From: Pyxicephalus adspersus
Lineage: Eukaryota > Chordata > Amphibia > Anura > Pyxicephalidae
Reading direction: 5' to 3'
Length of the DNA stretch: 64,000 nt
Assembly: GCF_032062135.1 (NCBI RefSeq)
Contig: NC_092859.1
Coordinates: 87,415,164 to 87,479,163 of the forward strand
Every line of letters starts with the position of its first letter. The first letter of the stretch is position 1. Position numbers and translations under genes: made by a program. The notes under the pieces are model-generated. The model saw only the letters and a list, made by a program, of their open reading frames with translations. It ran no database searches and had not been told where the DNA came from. Shown here in pieces: positions 36,579-47,285 of the stretch.

Positions 36579-37350
36579 AGTGTTGGTGTTTGAATTCGGG
36601 TTGTCCTTATATTTGACCTGAATATTGCTGTTTGAATTCGGATAGACCCGACCCGGAAAACACGGGATTCTACAGTAAAAATTTGGGAAAAAAAATGTGT
36701 TGAAAAAAAAAGTTTAATTTATTGAGTTTTTTTTTAACTAACTTTTTTTTTTTTTTTACAGGTTTACCCACAATGACATTATGATTCCCGCGGCTGTGCA
36801 GACGTGGGAATCCTCCTGTCATTGCGGGATCTCCAGGGACTATAAGTGATGAATGGGGACTTGTCCCCATTCATCATTTAGAGTGCCCAGAGATCATAGT
36901 GGAACTGCAGAGGTAATCTGCAGTTCAGTTCTATTGTGACATCACGTGGGAAACTGAACTGCAGACCTCTGCAGTTCCACTACAATGTCAAGGCACTACA
37001 TGTGATGAATGTGGACTTGTCCCAATTCATCACCTGTAGTGCCCTGTATTCTTGGATAGAGTTTCTCTATCCAAGAATACATAGTATTCTGCAGTAATCT
37101 GCAGTTCAGCTCCATTGTGACGTCACATGGGAAACTGAACTGCAGGCCTCTGCAGTTCCAGTACAATGTCCGGGCACTACAGGTAATGAATGGGGACTTG
37201 TCCCCATTCATCACCTGTAGTGCCCTGTAATCTTGGATAGAGAAACTCTATCCAAGAATACATAGTAGAAGCACAGTGCGGCAACAGCGCTTGCTGTTGC
37301 AGCGCTGTGCTTAAAATGATATCAAGGGTTACATTTGGATACGTCATACC
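36579..37350. mobile_element. Foldback-type element, second copy
   Basis: The left arm AGTGTTGGTGTTTGAATTCG matches the inverted right arm of the element at 16239-17099 over about 80 bp. The interior contains several hairpins: 'GAATGGGGACTTGTCCCCATTC'-type stems and TTGGATAGAG stems against CTCTATCCAA. It also has an internal duplication. The right end (GGAGCACT) is degenerate, so the right boundary is approximate. Confidence 0.72.
36915..37275 (+). repeat. Internal tandem duplication, about 181 bp period
   Basis: The segment starting AATCTGCAGTTCAGYTCYAT begins at 36915 and again at 37096. Each unit runs through GTGGGAAACTGAACTGCAG (ATGGGAAA in the second), a CTACAGGT-type hairpin and the TTGGATAGAG stem-loop. 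Confidence 0.88.
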
Positions 37351-37588
37351 ATGGTACTACGTTTTTGAATTAGTATTGGAGCACTACTAGCACTATCAAA
37401 GCATGATCATATTACCAGACAATGGCACACTACCAAGGTACTGGGTAAAAGAGGCTGATAATATTATTAAACTATTCCATAGTTAATTTTTTTTCCATAG
37501 TTCATATATAAAAGATGATATCTTTTGAGTGTACCATGATATCATGTCACCAGAGAGAATTTATATTATTAGATTGTTGATAATTAGA

Positions 37589-38035
37589 GATGAGCGAGCA
37601 AATGATTTAAATTTGGTCTTGCGACGAATTGGGTCGTTCTCGCTTACCAAACATGTATGCGAGAACAGCCTTTTTTAAATTCGTCTGGCGAGACTGAATT
37701 TTTGGGACCTGCAAGACCAATCAGGGAAGTGGAGCTGTCAGCTCTGCTCCTCTAATTGCTGTTGCAGTCCTGTACAATATGTTCCTGAATAGAGTTTCTC
37801 TATCCAGGAACACAGTGTAAGTCTCGCTGGCTGCTCTTGAATGAATGCAGCGTGGGAAAAATCGTCTGATTTTTCCCATGGCTGTGTTCATTCATAAACA
37901 CAAACCGCATGACTCAGGACTCTGAGAGGAGGAGTATCGCGGCTGCATTTATCAATGGAGAATCCTCCTCTCAGTGAGAGATCCCCAAGCACTACAGGTT
38001 ACAATGAGGGCTTGCCCTCATTTATGTTAGCTGAC
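37589..38035. mobile_element. Related hairpin-bearing repeat ('GAGATGAGCGAGC' start)
   Basis: It begins GAGATGAGCGAGCAAATGAT, contains CGAATTGGGTCGTTCTCGC and a TAGAGTTTCTCTA stem in the same GAATAGAG/CTCTATCC setting as the 36.6 kb element, and ends with CACTACAGGTTACAATGAGG. It shares modules with, but not the ends of, the foldback family. Confidence 0.6.
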
Positions 38036-38330
38036 AAGCAGTGAAAATATAAAAAGGACAAAGGGAGGTTTATGATTTGGGGAGTTCAATTTTAACTCTA
38101 ATTTGAGCTGTGTAAGAGAAAGAAACTGAAAAATCAGAGTAGTCAGACTTTTCGAACATGACTTTAAATAGATGTCCAATTACATTATATTTTAGTCTTC
38201 CAATGCATTTTGTCTTTGTAAAGCATCCCAGATGATTTAAAGAGGTAAAGCAAGTCATCCATCTCTTTCACACACCTCTTCTATTGAGTAAAGAGGATTT
38301 TATGACTATTTGCAGGGAGTTACAGCGGCC

Positions 38331-38362
38331 CTATTGCCAAAATTTTTAGATTTTGGCAATAG
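38331..38362. repeat. Perfect 13 bp hairpin
   Basis: CTATTGCCAAAAT (38331-38343) and ATTTTGGCAATAG (38350-38362) are exact complements with a six-base loop. Confidence 0.92.
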
Positions 38363-38409
38363 GTCCGCAGTAGATAAAAGGGTACATAACTCCCTTGTAT
38401 GAAGTATAC

Positions 38410-38413
38410 ATTA

Positions 38414-38445
<32 letters not shown>

Positions 38446-38760
38446 CTTTGTAAAAAAAAAAAAAGGGGGAAGCCCCTCTCCTTCTGTTTGTCAGTAAAGA
38501 CTGAATGGGAACGCAGGCTTGTGCAGAAGGCGCTTTTTCCTGGCAGGCTATGTCACCCAATCTCATGCCTGTGCCTGTGCAGTGGCAGCATAAGATCGGG
38601 TGATGTAGCCAGAAGAAGATAGAAGATAGGGGAGAAAAAGGGGTGCCCGGCACGGAAGAAGGTGGATTCCAGGATAGTGCAGCACCCAATCAAGGAAGGC
38701 TCTAGAGGGATCAGGGGTTTTGCGGAAAAAAAAGGTAAGTGTATTTTTTTTTTTTTTAGC
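38410..38760. repeat. GC-richer block bounded by homopolymer runs
   Basis: Long T and A runs (38417-38465) precede a 290 bp GC-rich block that ends in another A run and T run (38727-38758). No domain is visible in frames 38411-38689 and 38553-38762. It is probably a dispersed repeat of unknown class. Confidence 0.45.
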
Positions 38761-38923
38761 ATAGTTTATGCCTCTTCCACTTAAAAAAACGACAGTTTCA
38801 GGACAGTTATCAGAAAGTGAAGTCAGTTTTATCTTATAGGAAAGCCAATTCTGGAACAGTCTGCAGGGAGTAAGGCCACACCTTTCCTATGCAACACATG
38901 TTCACATTTAAAACTGAAACTTT

Positions 38924-39146
38924 GGGCCTGATTTTTTAAAGCTCCATAAAACTGGAGAAGATAGACTATCATGAATAACCCAGGTGATAATCAGCAAACC
39001 TAGAATGGATCTGTTCTAGGATTTAAACCATTTCCCAACTAATAGCAAACTTTTAAGAAGTCTATTTCAGATTTGCTGGATCACCCAGGTTTTCCTATTA
39101 TAATGTATCTTCCCCAGCCTTGGAAATTTTTAATAAATTAGACCCC
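38924..39146. mobile_element. Palindromic 'GGGCCTGATTTA' MITE, diverged copy
   Basis: It starts GGGCCTGATTTTTTAAAGCT and ends TTAATAAATTAGACCC. The central words are the AGCAAACCTAGAATGGATCT type and its mirror GATTTGCTGGATCACCCAGG. It is the most diverged of four copies. Confidence 0.75.
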
Positions 39147-42100
39147 ATTGTGTGAAGTTGTTCACATCTGACAATTCTCTAACATCTAATGCCTGCTTGA
39201 ACTGAAATAGGATGCACTGCAATCCAACTTAATTTTGAATTGAAAGGAACTGTTTACTAAATTTATATATGATTGCTTTTTCATGCAGTACCTTATTTAT
39301 TATGCACAATTTATACTGTGAAAATGATTTGCTACTTATCTTTGCTTCTCCACTGAATATTTGGTTAAACTTGTCAAGGTATTCCGTCAAACCAATCTTA
39401 AATTAGTCCAAGGCAGAAATTACAAAATCATGCTGTGACGATGTTTCCAATCAATGATTTTTCACTCTATAATGAACTCTTCAAATAAGCTATTAAAACA
39501 ACTGAAACAGATTTACCCACCTCTATCTTTTGTCCCTGGAAGAAATTAACATCCAGAGAGAAAAATAAATGTCAGCATTGCTTGAAGTCGTATTCATCTC
39601 TTTGTTTTACTTATTTATTTCTTTTTAATAAATGTTGGAGAAATACTTATAATCTCTGCAGGATTCAATTACCGCTCCATGCTCATTAGCACCTCCATTA
39701 TATCATCCGATACATAATGGTTCATTCTGTTGTCATTAATTGAAAAATTAGATAGTCTGTATGTTTTTATTGCAATTTCTAATTACGAATGGGTTCTTCA
39801 AAGCTATAGAAGGAGAATCGCAGGTGAATGACTTTTATGTGTTGGCGGTCACACTTAAGAGCCCCATTCACAGCAGAGTTTTTCACGTGGTCTCAGACAC
39901 ATTTAATCTGCCTATTGCAGTTTTGCAGAGAATCTTAGTTTTACATGAGTGCACCTTTCTCAAGAGCTGAGCAGTCTTTTATCCGTACAGCAGAACTGGA
40001 AGATAAGAACAGAGAATGGGGAAAAAATAAATCTGCCGTCAAGCTATTATCATTCACTTTACATGGTACGAAACAAATATAGCTGTCACTTTCAAGAAGT
40101 CACTATAGATAAATTGAAAATGTATATCATCCTCACTAAAGCATGGAAAACCCTACCTATTACTCAGTGAGGCACACAGTTCATGCAATGTATATTACCA
40201 AAGGACAAATTAATTAGCTAGCTCGATAGCTAGGGGGGTGGTAGAGCTTATCAAGTCCTTAAATCAGGAAAGAAAGAAAGGAATGCAAAATGACAGTGGA
40301 AAGGATGTCAGCTAATCACAAGGAGAACAGCAAATGCAACTGTTTCAATCTTGAGCATGCCACAGTACATGTTACTAAATCCACTTTATTGCTTAAATGA
40401 TGTAAGAAAAAAATGTATGGGAGCATGAATGCCCTAGCTTTAGTATATGCATTCCCACAGCATGCACAGTCATTATGTGAAATTATTGTCGGTTTATGAT
40501 TTTTTTTGTGTCTCACAGTGTGCAACCCCTTATATCATATAAAATATTGTGTACATGCAAAAGGAAAGTAACATGATTACCTTTTAGTTAGTTTTTTTTC
40601 TATTTGTATGCCATTCATAAACTGCTTTGAAGAAAAGTAAAAAAAAAGTCAAACATAATTTCGTTCTGATGTTATCAATTGTAGTGGAGAAAACTGTACT
40701 GAAAAAAAAAAAACAGATGCAGCCATTTCCTAGTCACCTTTTATAAATGGCTGGCTGCTATGGTGTCTTCAGTACTTTAGGTCTATTGATTTCAACTAAG
40801 TCAGGCATTCTTACTTTCAAATTTGCATGAATCTTCTAAATCCCTGATTCAGAATGTACTCATGTTAGTTGCAAACAGACAAAAAGATTTTTTAAAACAG
40901 ACTCTGATAGCCCTTTTAAGCTCGGTTTCTACAGAGGCTGACCCATTTTGTGGCCTGAAAAAATGACACTTTTACTGTGCTGGTGGAAATGGTCAACCTG
41001 GCAGTTGATATGGTATCTTTTAAGTGTTTCAAATTAGCAAAAGGTAATAGGTCAGTCTCTATGGGGATTTTCAACCTGATACTCAAGCCAATTTATGTGA
41101 TTAGGTGTAATACTTGCTAATACCGAGTTCATGCAACAGTTTGCTAATTTGGTTTACTAAGAAGACCTCTGGACCACCACTATCCTATTCCAATTTGTTT
41201 CCATTACAGTAGCTCCTAAAAAAAACATAATGTGATGTTCTAAAGTTTTGTTAACTTTAAGTTTAATGGATGTACTAGAGATTTCCTAACTTGAAAACAT
41301 TAGAATATTTAGGAACTTTTGACCTTATATACTTTTTAACTTTTAACATACTAATGCATCATGGTAAAGCTAATATGGAAATGGAGTGCCCTTTTTTTTT
41401 TTTTTTATTTCATGCATAGAGTATTCAATGCTGTTTCACTGATTTTTGTTCCTTCCCCTGACAGTTGGTAATTTTGGGCATGAGCCATTCAAACCCAAAT
41501 CAAGTTATCTGGAATCTTCATCTAGCACGTGTTAAAGTGTTAGGTTGTCCATAGATCCAATTATTTTCAGCTCTTAACTGGTTTTGGGAGAAGGGCATGT
41601 TAAAAAACATTGTTTTTCCGTGATAAGCCACAGGACTTTCTGCAGCATTTGGACTGCACCATACATTCCCTAATTATTTACCCAAAGATCCATGAAATCT
41701 CAGTATTCAGTTCTAGGTTTAAAGATATGCCAGAAGACACCACCAAAGGGCAGACTATGGCTCCATATCCAGCATTTTCTGATTTCTATGGCTAGCTTTG
41801 GAAAAAGCATTAGAATTTTTTTTCCTGCCATTACTATATATATATATGTAAATGTGTAATATTTTCATAATGGTTCCTTTTTTCCTTTTTACTATATTTA
41901 GCCATTTTTGGCATTACTTAGGTCCATTGTCTCTACTAACACTTCAGGGTTATAAAAAAAAATGATCTCCCTAAGAAATAAGGATTTCAGAAAGCTGATT
42001 TAATGTTAGCTCCTTTGGCATTAATCTCCTCTACTAAGAAAAGAAAGCACTGAAGGACCAGGGTAAATTAATGCACAGAAAAAGCTGTCAGGTTTATCAG

Positions 42101-44411
42101 TAGGCAAACTTACATATTCCAGAGAAGTGGTGCTTTTGATATTGGATTCAGCTTGCTTTAAGGTATAAAAAAGATACAGAGTTTTTTTAATTTATAATGT
42201 AATTTGTACATCCAACACTTCTTTTCATCTCAGCTATAATATGTTTCATTGTAGCCTTGAGAACAACCTAGCAACTGTGGAGACCTTTTAAACAACAATT
42301 ATTTACTATAATGGAACTATAGAGAAAATGATAATAATTTTACAAATTAAGTTCTACTCTGTGCTCACCTAAATCAAACACATTTGGATGATTTGTGATA
42401 TAACAATTTAGTTGTGTGACTGTTCCCTCAACTTAATAAACACCATATGTCATTCCACCTAATTGGTCCTTCTTATAGTTAAACTTTCTATGCTAAAGGG
42501 GTGTCACTATCATCCCTACAATCTTCACTCATGGAGGGACCTAGAAAAGAAGGTCAGCTAAGACTGATAGTTATGACTATATTGATGTAATCCCAAATGC
42601 GGGCATCCCCACTCCAGGCTCCAGTCTCACCAAACCTATGAGTTGATCTCAGGAGTATGCCCTCGTTGGCCCTACTTCCCCTAAACTGTGATTAGCCAGC
42701 CTTTCAGGGATGCTAGTTAGGGCCTTATATTTTTCCTTTCAGTTGGGTGGGGGGGGTACATAAATCTTTGCTTGGGGCTCATGTATATCTAGTTATGGCC
42801 CTTACTAAGCATAGGTAAAAACAAGTTTTCAACTTTCTCAAAACTAGAAAATATGTGAAACCATATTTTAGGGCTTTAATAAACTGGTTAACATTGGTTT
42901 AAACATAATCACATTCTTAGATTTCAAACATATTGAAAAAAAATAGTGTGAGTTTATTCCCTGAACATATATAACATTTCTATAGACAGTAACAAACTGT
43001 ATAAATCAGTAATGATGTACAACATCCAAAAATCTTTAAAGACATTATATTTCAGTTAAATACGTAAATTAGTCTAAATATAATTGCACCATTATCATGT
43101 AGGATCAGTTGACCACTGTGCACAGAAAAAGTTACTTTTGGTTAGCTCAAACAGAGTATAAATTTGGTTTTATTAGAACTGAACTAATGTTGGATGTTAG
43201 ACAATTGCTAATAGCAACCCTAGTTTATATACACAATAACTGTAGCTAATTTATGATCAGTTGATGGGTATGGGTAAGTACGTTGTGAAGGTTGTTTTTC
43301 ATTTTACTTGCCATATATCTTAACAGATTAAACTGAGCTCATTAGTGATCCTTTGTATCTTGTAACCATACTGTGGACTGTAAGAGTATATTATATGCTT
43401 TCTGGGATATGCTATAAACCATACAACGTTTAGAAGTTCAAATGAATCAAACTTTTTTTGCTTTATAAAATAGTGCAAAGTTGCATATTCTAATTAAATA
43501 ATGAGACTGGCAGCACGGCTAAAGGAAAAAGCATTTTCAGCATGCTAAAAGATGATTATCTGACCCAGATTACTGAGGTGCCAGTTTGAAAAAGAAAATG
43601 ACTAAAACTGGCTATTATAAAAACTGGAGATAGAGCCAACAATAAAGTAAATGAAAATTTATGAAGTATTGAACATAATTTCATTTAATAGGCCTTTTAA
43701 ATATGAATAGTAATAGACACTTTTAAACATTGTATAAAAGTAAAGTTTTCAGTGAAACATTAATGAAAATTAGAATGGAATTGACAAAATGTTTCATATT
43801 CTGATAGTGTAGTAAGTTTCAAATAAGGTATGGAGGTAAATTTTTTTGGTAATCTTTCTGATAAAAATTAAAGTATGTTGACTAAATAATAATAGCATGA
43901 ATTATGATTTACAATAATAAAATATACATGTTACAATAATAATATACATGTTCTGCCATCAGAAATCAGAAATTTCTGGGCTCTATACTGCGTAAACTTG
44001 CTGAACCCCACTACCCCATTTCTAAGACAGCTTTGAGAAAATCAAGTTGAGGGTCTGAGCTAACTAGCCAAGATCCCTTGTTGGCTATCCAGACCCTTCA
44101 CTTGCCCCTGGTTCTCTTGATTGCTAGCCCAGATCTGTCACTTGCAACTGGCTGCATTGCTTGCAAAATACCAGTATGTCATTGATTTTGAACTGCGTAC
44201 ATTATTATCTAGAAAACAATTAAATGAACTATGCTTGTTTCCATACTATGATCTAACTTTAAGGCAAGACAATGTGTGTACCCTTCTTAAAGTAGACAAC
44301 AAGGGTTTCTAGCAGAGTAGAGTAAGTTATACTAAAGTAAGCTATACAGAGTGGAATTTTCTGAAAACAACAAATATAAGATGCAAAGGTATATTTTTGT
44401 AATTGTAGCTA
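39147..44411. other. Mostly unique AT-rich sequence
   Basis: No gene is recognised in 5.3 kb. 39560-39980 stands out as non-repetitive with homeodomain-type words (TCATTAATTG, CTAATTAC) and may be conserved. A 22 bp near-duplicate (ACAATAATA..ATATACATGTT) lies at 43911-43951. 42590-42720 is GC-richer and unassigned. Confidence 0.45.
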
Positions 44412-44414
44412 TAA
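44412..44414. repeat. Left TAA target-site duplication
   Basis: The TAA directly outside the left inverted repeat matches TAA at 46071-46073. Three-base TWA duplications are typical of PIF/Harbinger, but three bases can match by chance. Confidence 0.55.
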
Positions 44415-44439
44415 CACTGGGGAACGCATTTTTTGTTGA
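44415..44439 (+). repeat. Left terminal inverted repeat
   Basis: 25 bp, CACTGGGGAAC then GCATTTTTTGTTGA, paired with 46037-46070. Confidence 0.78.
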
Positions 44440-44695
44440 GATAGATCTTACACTTGTTTTTTTTACTAATTTTTTGGTGGTGAAGCCAGAAATGACCCCA
44501 TTTTTTTGCTATCACTTCCAGTTTTTACGATACAGGGTACCCTCCATTTTTGTCAAAAAAACATACAAATTTTACATACAATGAAAAAAAATTAAATAAT
44601 AACTTGAATGTACTGTTTATTTAAATTTCTTTTGTTCATACAAAGGATTTATTGTTCCTCTATGACATTTTTTTTTACAGTAAGACATTTGAAAA

Positions 44696-45795
44696 TTATT
44701 TGGGTAAGCAGTTAAGCATTGGGTAAGGTAAAAATTTCTGCTTATAGCTTTTCCTGGAGTGTTCAATGTTAGGACAATCCCGCCGGATGCTCCAACAATA
44801 GTCAGCCATCTTTTATACATCTCATCTACAATGATACCGTCCTTCCATGACCTTCAAATCTGGTGGAATCGTTCACCTTGCTCATCACTGACTGCACCAA
44901 AGTTTTCTGGGAAGTTAGAAAGATGGCTATGTAGAAAATGCACATTAATGCTCATATTGCAACCAAGCATTTTATAGCTGTCCAGGAGTTTCTGGACAAT
45001 TTCTGTGTAATTATTTGCTTGTGTGTTTCCAAAAAAGTCCATTACAATGGCTTTGAATGTTAACCAAGCATTCGTTTTGACTTCTGACATTGTCCTGATG
45101 AAATGTTCATCTTTGATGAGCTGCCGAATCTGTGGACCATCAAACACACCGGCCTTTATTTTTTCAAATGACAGGCTAGGAAATGCCAAAATTAGGTACT
45201 TGAAACATTCTCCTTCAGTTGGCAAAGCTTTAACGAACTGCTTCATCAGACCCAGTTTCATGTGCAGAGGCCAGAATATAACAATCTTTTTATCAACACG
45301 TGGCTCATGTAGAATGTTTGGATCACCTAGTTTTAGGGCAGATCTTGGAGGCCAGTTCCTTTTAACCCAATGCCTCTCATGAGCTCTGCTGTCCCACATG
45401 CAAATATACCAGGGATACTTGGTGTATCCGCGTTGCTGACCAAGAAGGAAGCATACCATTTTAAGGTCGACACAGATGACCCAATTGTATTGGTGATATT
45501 GCAACAACTTAATGACTCTCTTTATGTCTGCATATTCTTCACAAAGAAAAACTGAATGGCCAATTGGGACTGACCCAACTATATTGCCATTGTGAAAGAG
45601 GACACATTTTAAGCTCCGCTTTGAGTTATTGATGATTAGTCGCCATTCAGTTGAGTTATAGATTAGAAATCCCAATTCCTCCATTAATGTTCTGATGCTC
45701 GCCCTTTGACTGGGAATGGTGAAACTGCCACAGATATAACAAAATGATACAGGGTTGTTTAGGCACTTACGACGAGAAACATCAGAGGGAGACAT
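44696..45795 (-). pseudogene. Decayed gene of a widespread 'uncharacterized protein' family, probable transposase
   Basis: The largest frame (44854-45870) corresponds to a family that I recall as multicopy and unannotated in insects, cnidarians, fish and frogs. The likely start is Met26 (45793-45795), because residues 1-24 read through a TTTCTTTCAG splice-acceptor-like sequence. Visible in order, by frame residue: Cys-x-x-Cys type C-Y-I-C-G (44-48); T-E-W-R-L (74-78); N-W-V-I-C-V-D-L-K (129-137); Y-I-C-M-W-D-S-R (155-162); P-L-H-M-K-L-G-L-M-K (201-210); H-F-L-H-S-H-L (311-317); S-D-E-Q-G-E-R-F-H-Q (328-337). D135 and the Glu residues in 328-337 could be catalytic acids of an RNase H-like fold; that is inference.

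Damage: the usual middle portion of the protein is missing, with S-Q-R (54-56) leading almost directly into the M-E-E-L-G (63-67) region. A base is lost after Gln337 (near 44859), and in the shifted frame TGA (44822-44824) and TAA (44813-44815) precede a conserved tail M-A-D-Y-C-W...K-S-Y that runs to a stop at 44696. The first Cys of the second Cys pair is Trp154. The copy is non-functional. Confidence 0.8.
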
Positions 45796-45812
45796 AATCT
45801 GAAAGAAAGGAA
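45796..45812 (-). promoter_or_regulatory. Probable 3' splice site before the start codon
   Basis: On the minus strand a pyrimidine tract, TTTCCTTTCTTTCAG, ends with AG at 45800-45799, three bases before ATG. It suggests that a 5' non-coding exon was spliced to the coding exon in the ancestral transposon. Confidence 0.5.
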
Positions 45813-46036
45813 ATACGTGTGTAAGTAGAAAAATAAATGTTGCTTTATCACTACATAGAGCAGTGCGCAACCTATGACCACACTGTCTTTCGTGTAAATG
45901 AATAGCCTATACAAATCCATGCTACAGTAATCACATTAATATAGGCGTATAAAAAACCTGACGTGATAGAAGAAAACTAACTGCACTTTCAGAATCAGCA
46001 TACCTATTTTAGTCTAAATAAGCTTAAAAATTGAAG

Positions 46037-46070
46037 TCAACAAAAAATGTGTTCAAAATTGTTCCCAGTG
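46037..46070 (-). repeat. Right terminal inverted repeat
   Basis: Pairs with 44415-44439. The terminal CACTGG is separated from the GAACACATTTTTTGTTGA core by a 10-base insertion that duplicates a GAAC word. Confidence 0.75.
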
Positions 46071-46622
46071 TAATTTGTGTCATAGCTAAACATTTTAATG
46101 GCATTTACAGTACAATTTCTTTGACAATCTCTGAACCAAATGCCAAGATGATAATAATTGAACATAGGACTACAATTTATAAATGTACAACATAAAGAAA
46201 TGCAACCCAATTTGTTGTATTTGGCATAATAGATAAATAACAGAAAATGGGACACAACACTGATAATATGGGACTGAATAGTGTTCATCAGATAATTATT
46301 GTGAAAAGGATAAAAGTACAAAAATATGTTTCATAAACCATTTGCTTGTCTCGATATTTAAAGAGGATGGAGGATAAAGGATTACTCCTTTAAGAAGAAA
46401 AGGTGTGCCTGCAAAATTCACATAAACAAACAAGTCATGATTCTGCAAAGTTGCATTTTATTCCTGATTTTCAACATTCCAACTTATGTCTAAAGTAATT
46501 CTTATTGATAAGAAAGTATGATATCATTGTTATAAATGGAACAAAGTTAAGTGATTGTGGCTAAATGTTTTATGTAGTACAGCACAGAAGTATGTAGTAA
46601 GTATGACTAAAATCTTGTAGAA
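46071..46622. other. Unassigned AT-rich sequence
   Basis: No gene or repeat is recognised beyond the right TAA duplication at 46071-46073. Confidence 0.5.
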
Positions 46623-46930
46623 CTAAAGCTGCGTACACACGTCAGATTTTTCTCGCCCGATAATCGGCATCGGCCAAATATCTGGGCGAGAATCTGATAT
46701 CGGGCGGATCCACGAACAATGAATGACGACCAATCCTAATGCAAGGGAAGGGGGAGAGCGCGCAGCAGGGTGCCGCTCTGTCGTTCTCCCCCTCCCCTCT
46801 CCATAGAGCAGAACGGTGCTGTATGTACTGTTCAAGCACTGTTCATGCATCGTGTAGTCCTTTGTCATTGGAAAGGATCGTGAAAGATCCTTTCCAACGA
46901 CAAAAATTGCACATGTGTACGCAGCTTTAG
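46623..46930. mobile_element. Palindromic 'GTACACACG' MITE, copy 3
   Basis: CTAAAGCTGCGTACACACGT at the left is mirrored by ATGTGTACGCAGCTTTAG at the right. The interior has CCCGATAATCGGC, GGGTGCCGCTCTGTCGTTCTC and GAAAGGATCGTGAAAGATCC. It is the cleanest copy in the window. The overlapping frames on both strands (46623-46967, 46642-46839, 46739-46930) are artefacts of it. Confidence 0.9.
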
Positions 46931-46976
46931 AGTATACCCTGATTTTTAAAGAGTTCAAGAAGAACAAATGTTAGAC

Positions 46977-47277
46977 CAGTGTTTCTCAAACAGGGTTATC
47001 TGAAACCCTAGGGTTCCTCTTGAAGATGCTAGAGGTTTGTAGAGCAATGAGCAATGTGTGCCTCCCATGTCAGTTTAATTTACACCAATGCTCTTTTTGA
47101 CTAACTAAAAGGTTGATATTCTTCCCAATGGTCAGCAATGTAAGAGGCATTCCCCCTACTCACCACCACACTAATAAAGTGTGAGCTGTGCATAGAGTGA
47201 TTATAGAATGGGGTCCCAGAAGACCCAATAGTTATTTCAAAGCTTCCTCCATGTTGAAAAGTTTGAGAAAGGCTTAG
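46977..47277. mobile_element. hAT-type non-autonomous element, 301 bp
   Basis: The left end CAGTGTTTCTCAAAC is mirrored by the right end GTTTGAGAAAGGCTTAG (imperfect). The flanking 8-mers are TGTTAGAC (46969-46976) and TGTTAGAG (47278-47285), 7 of 8 identical. No coding potential. Confidence 0.8.
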
Positions 47278-47285
47278 TGTTAGAG

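Larger units (their letters stand above)
44415..46070 (-). mobile_element. DNA transposon with inverted ends carrying an uncharacterised gene family
   Basis: The left end is CACTGGGGAACGCATTTTTT followed by GTTGA (44415-44439). The right end, read inverted from 46070, starts CACTGG and, after a 10 bp insertion, continues GAACACATTTTTTGTTGA (46054-46037). The inner 18 bases match at 17 positions. TAA lies directly outside both ends. The 1656 bp between contains one decayed gene on the minus strand, with about 275 bp upstream of its start and about 255 bp downstream. This is the layout of a cut-and-paste transposon. Superfamily is not established; the TAA duplication would suit a Harbinger-like target preference, but the encoded protein does not look like a known Harbinger transposase. 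Confidence 0.75.

Noticed and set aside
44351..44584. 77-codon plus frame as a second gene of the transposon
   Set aside because: It overlaps the left inverted repeat and is Phe/Tyr-rich from T-rich DNA; no start or conservation evidence.
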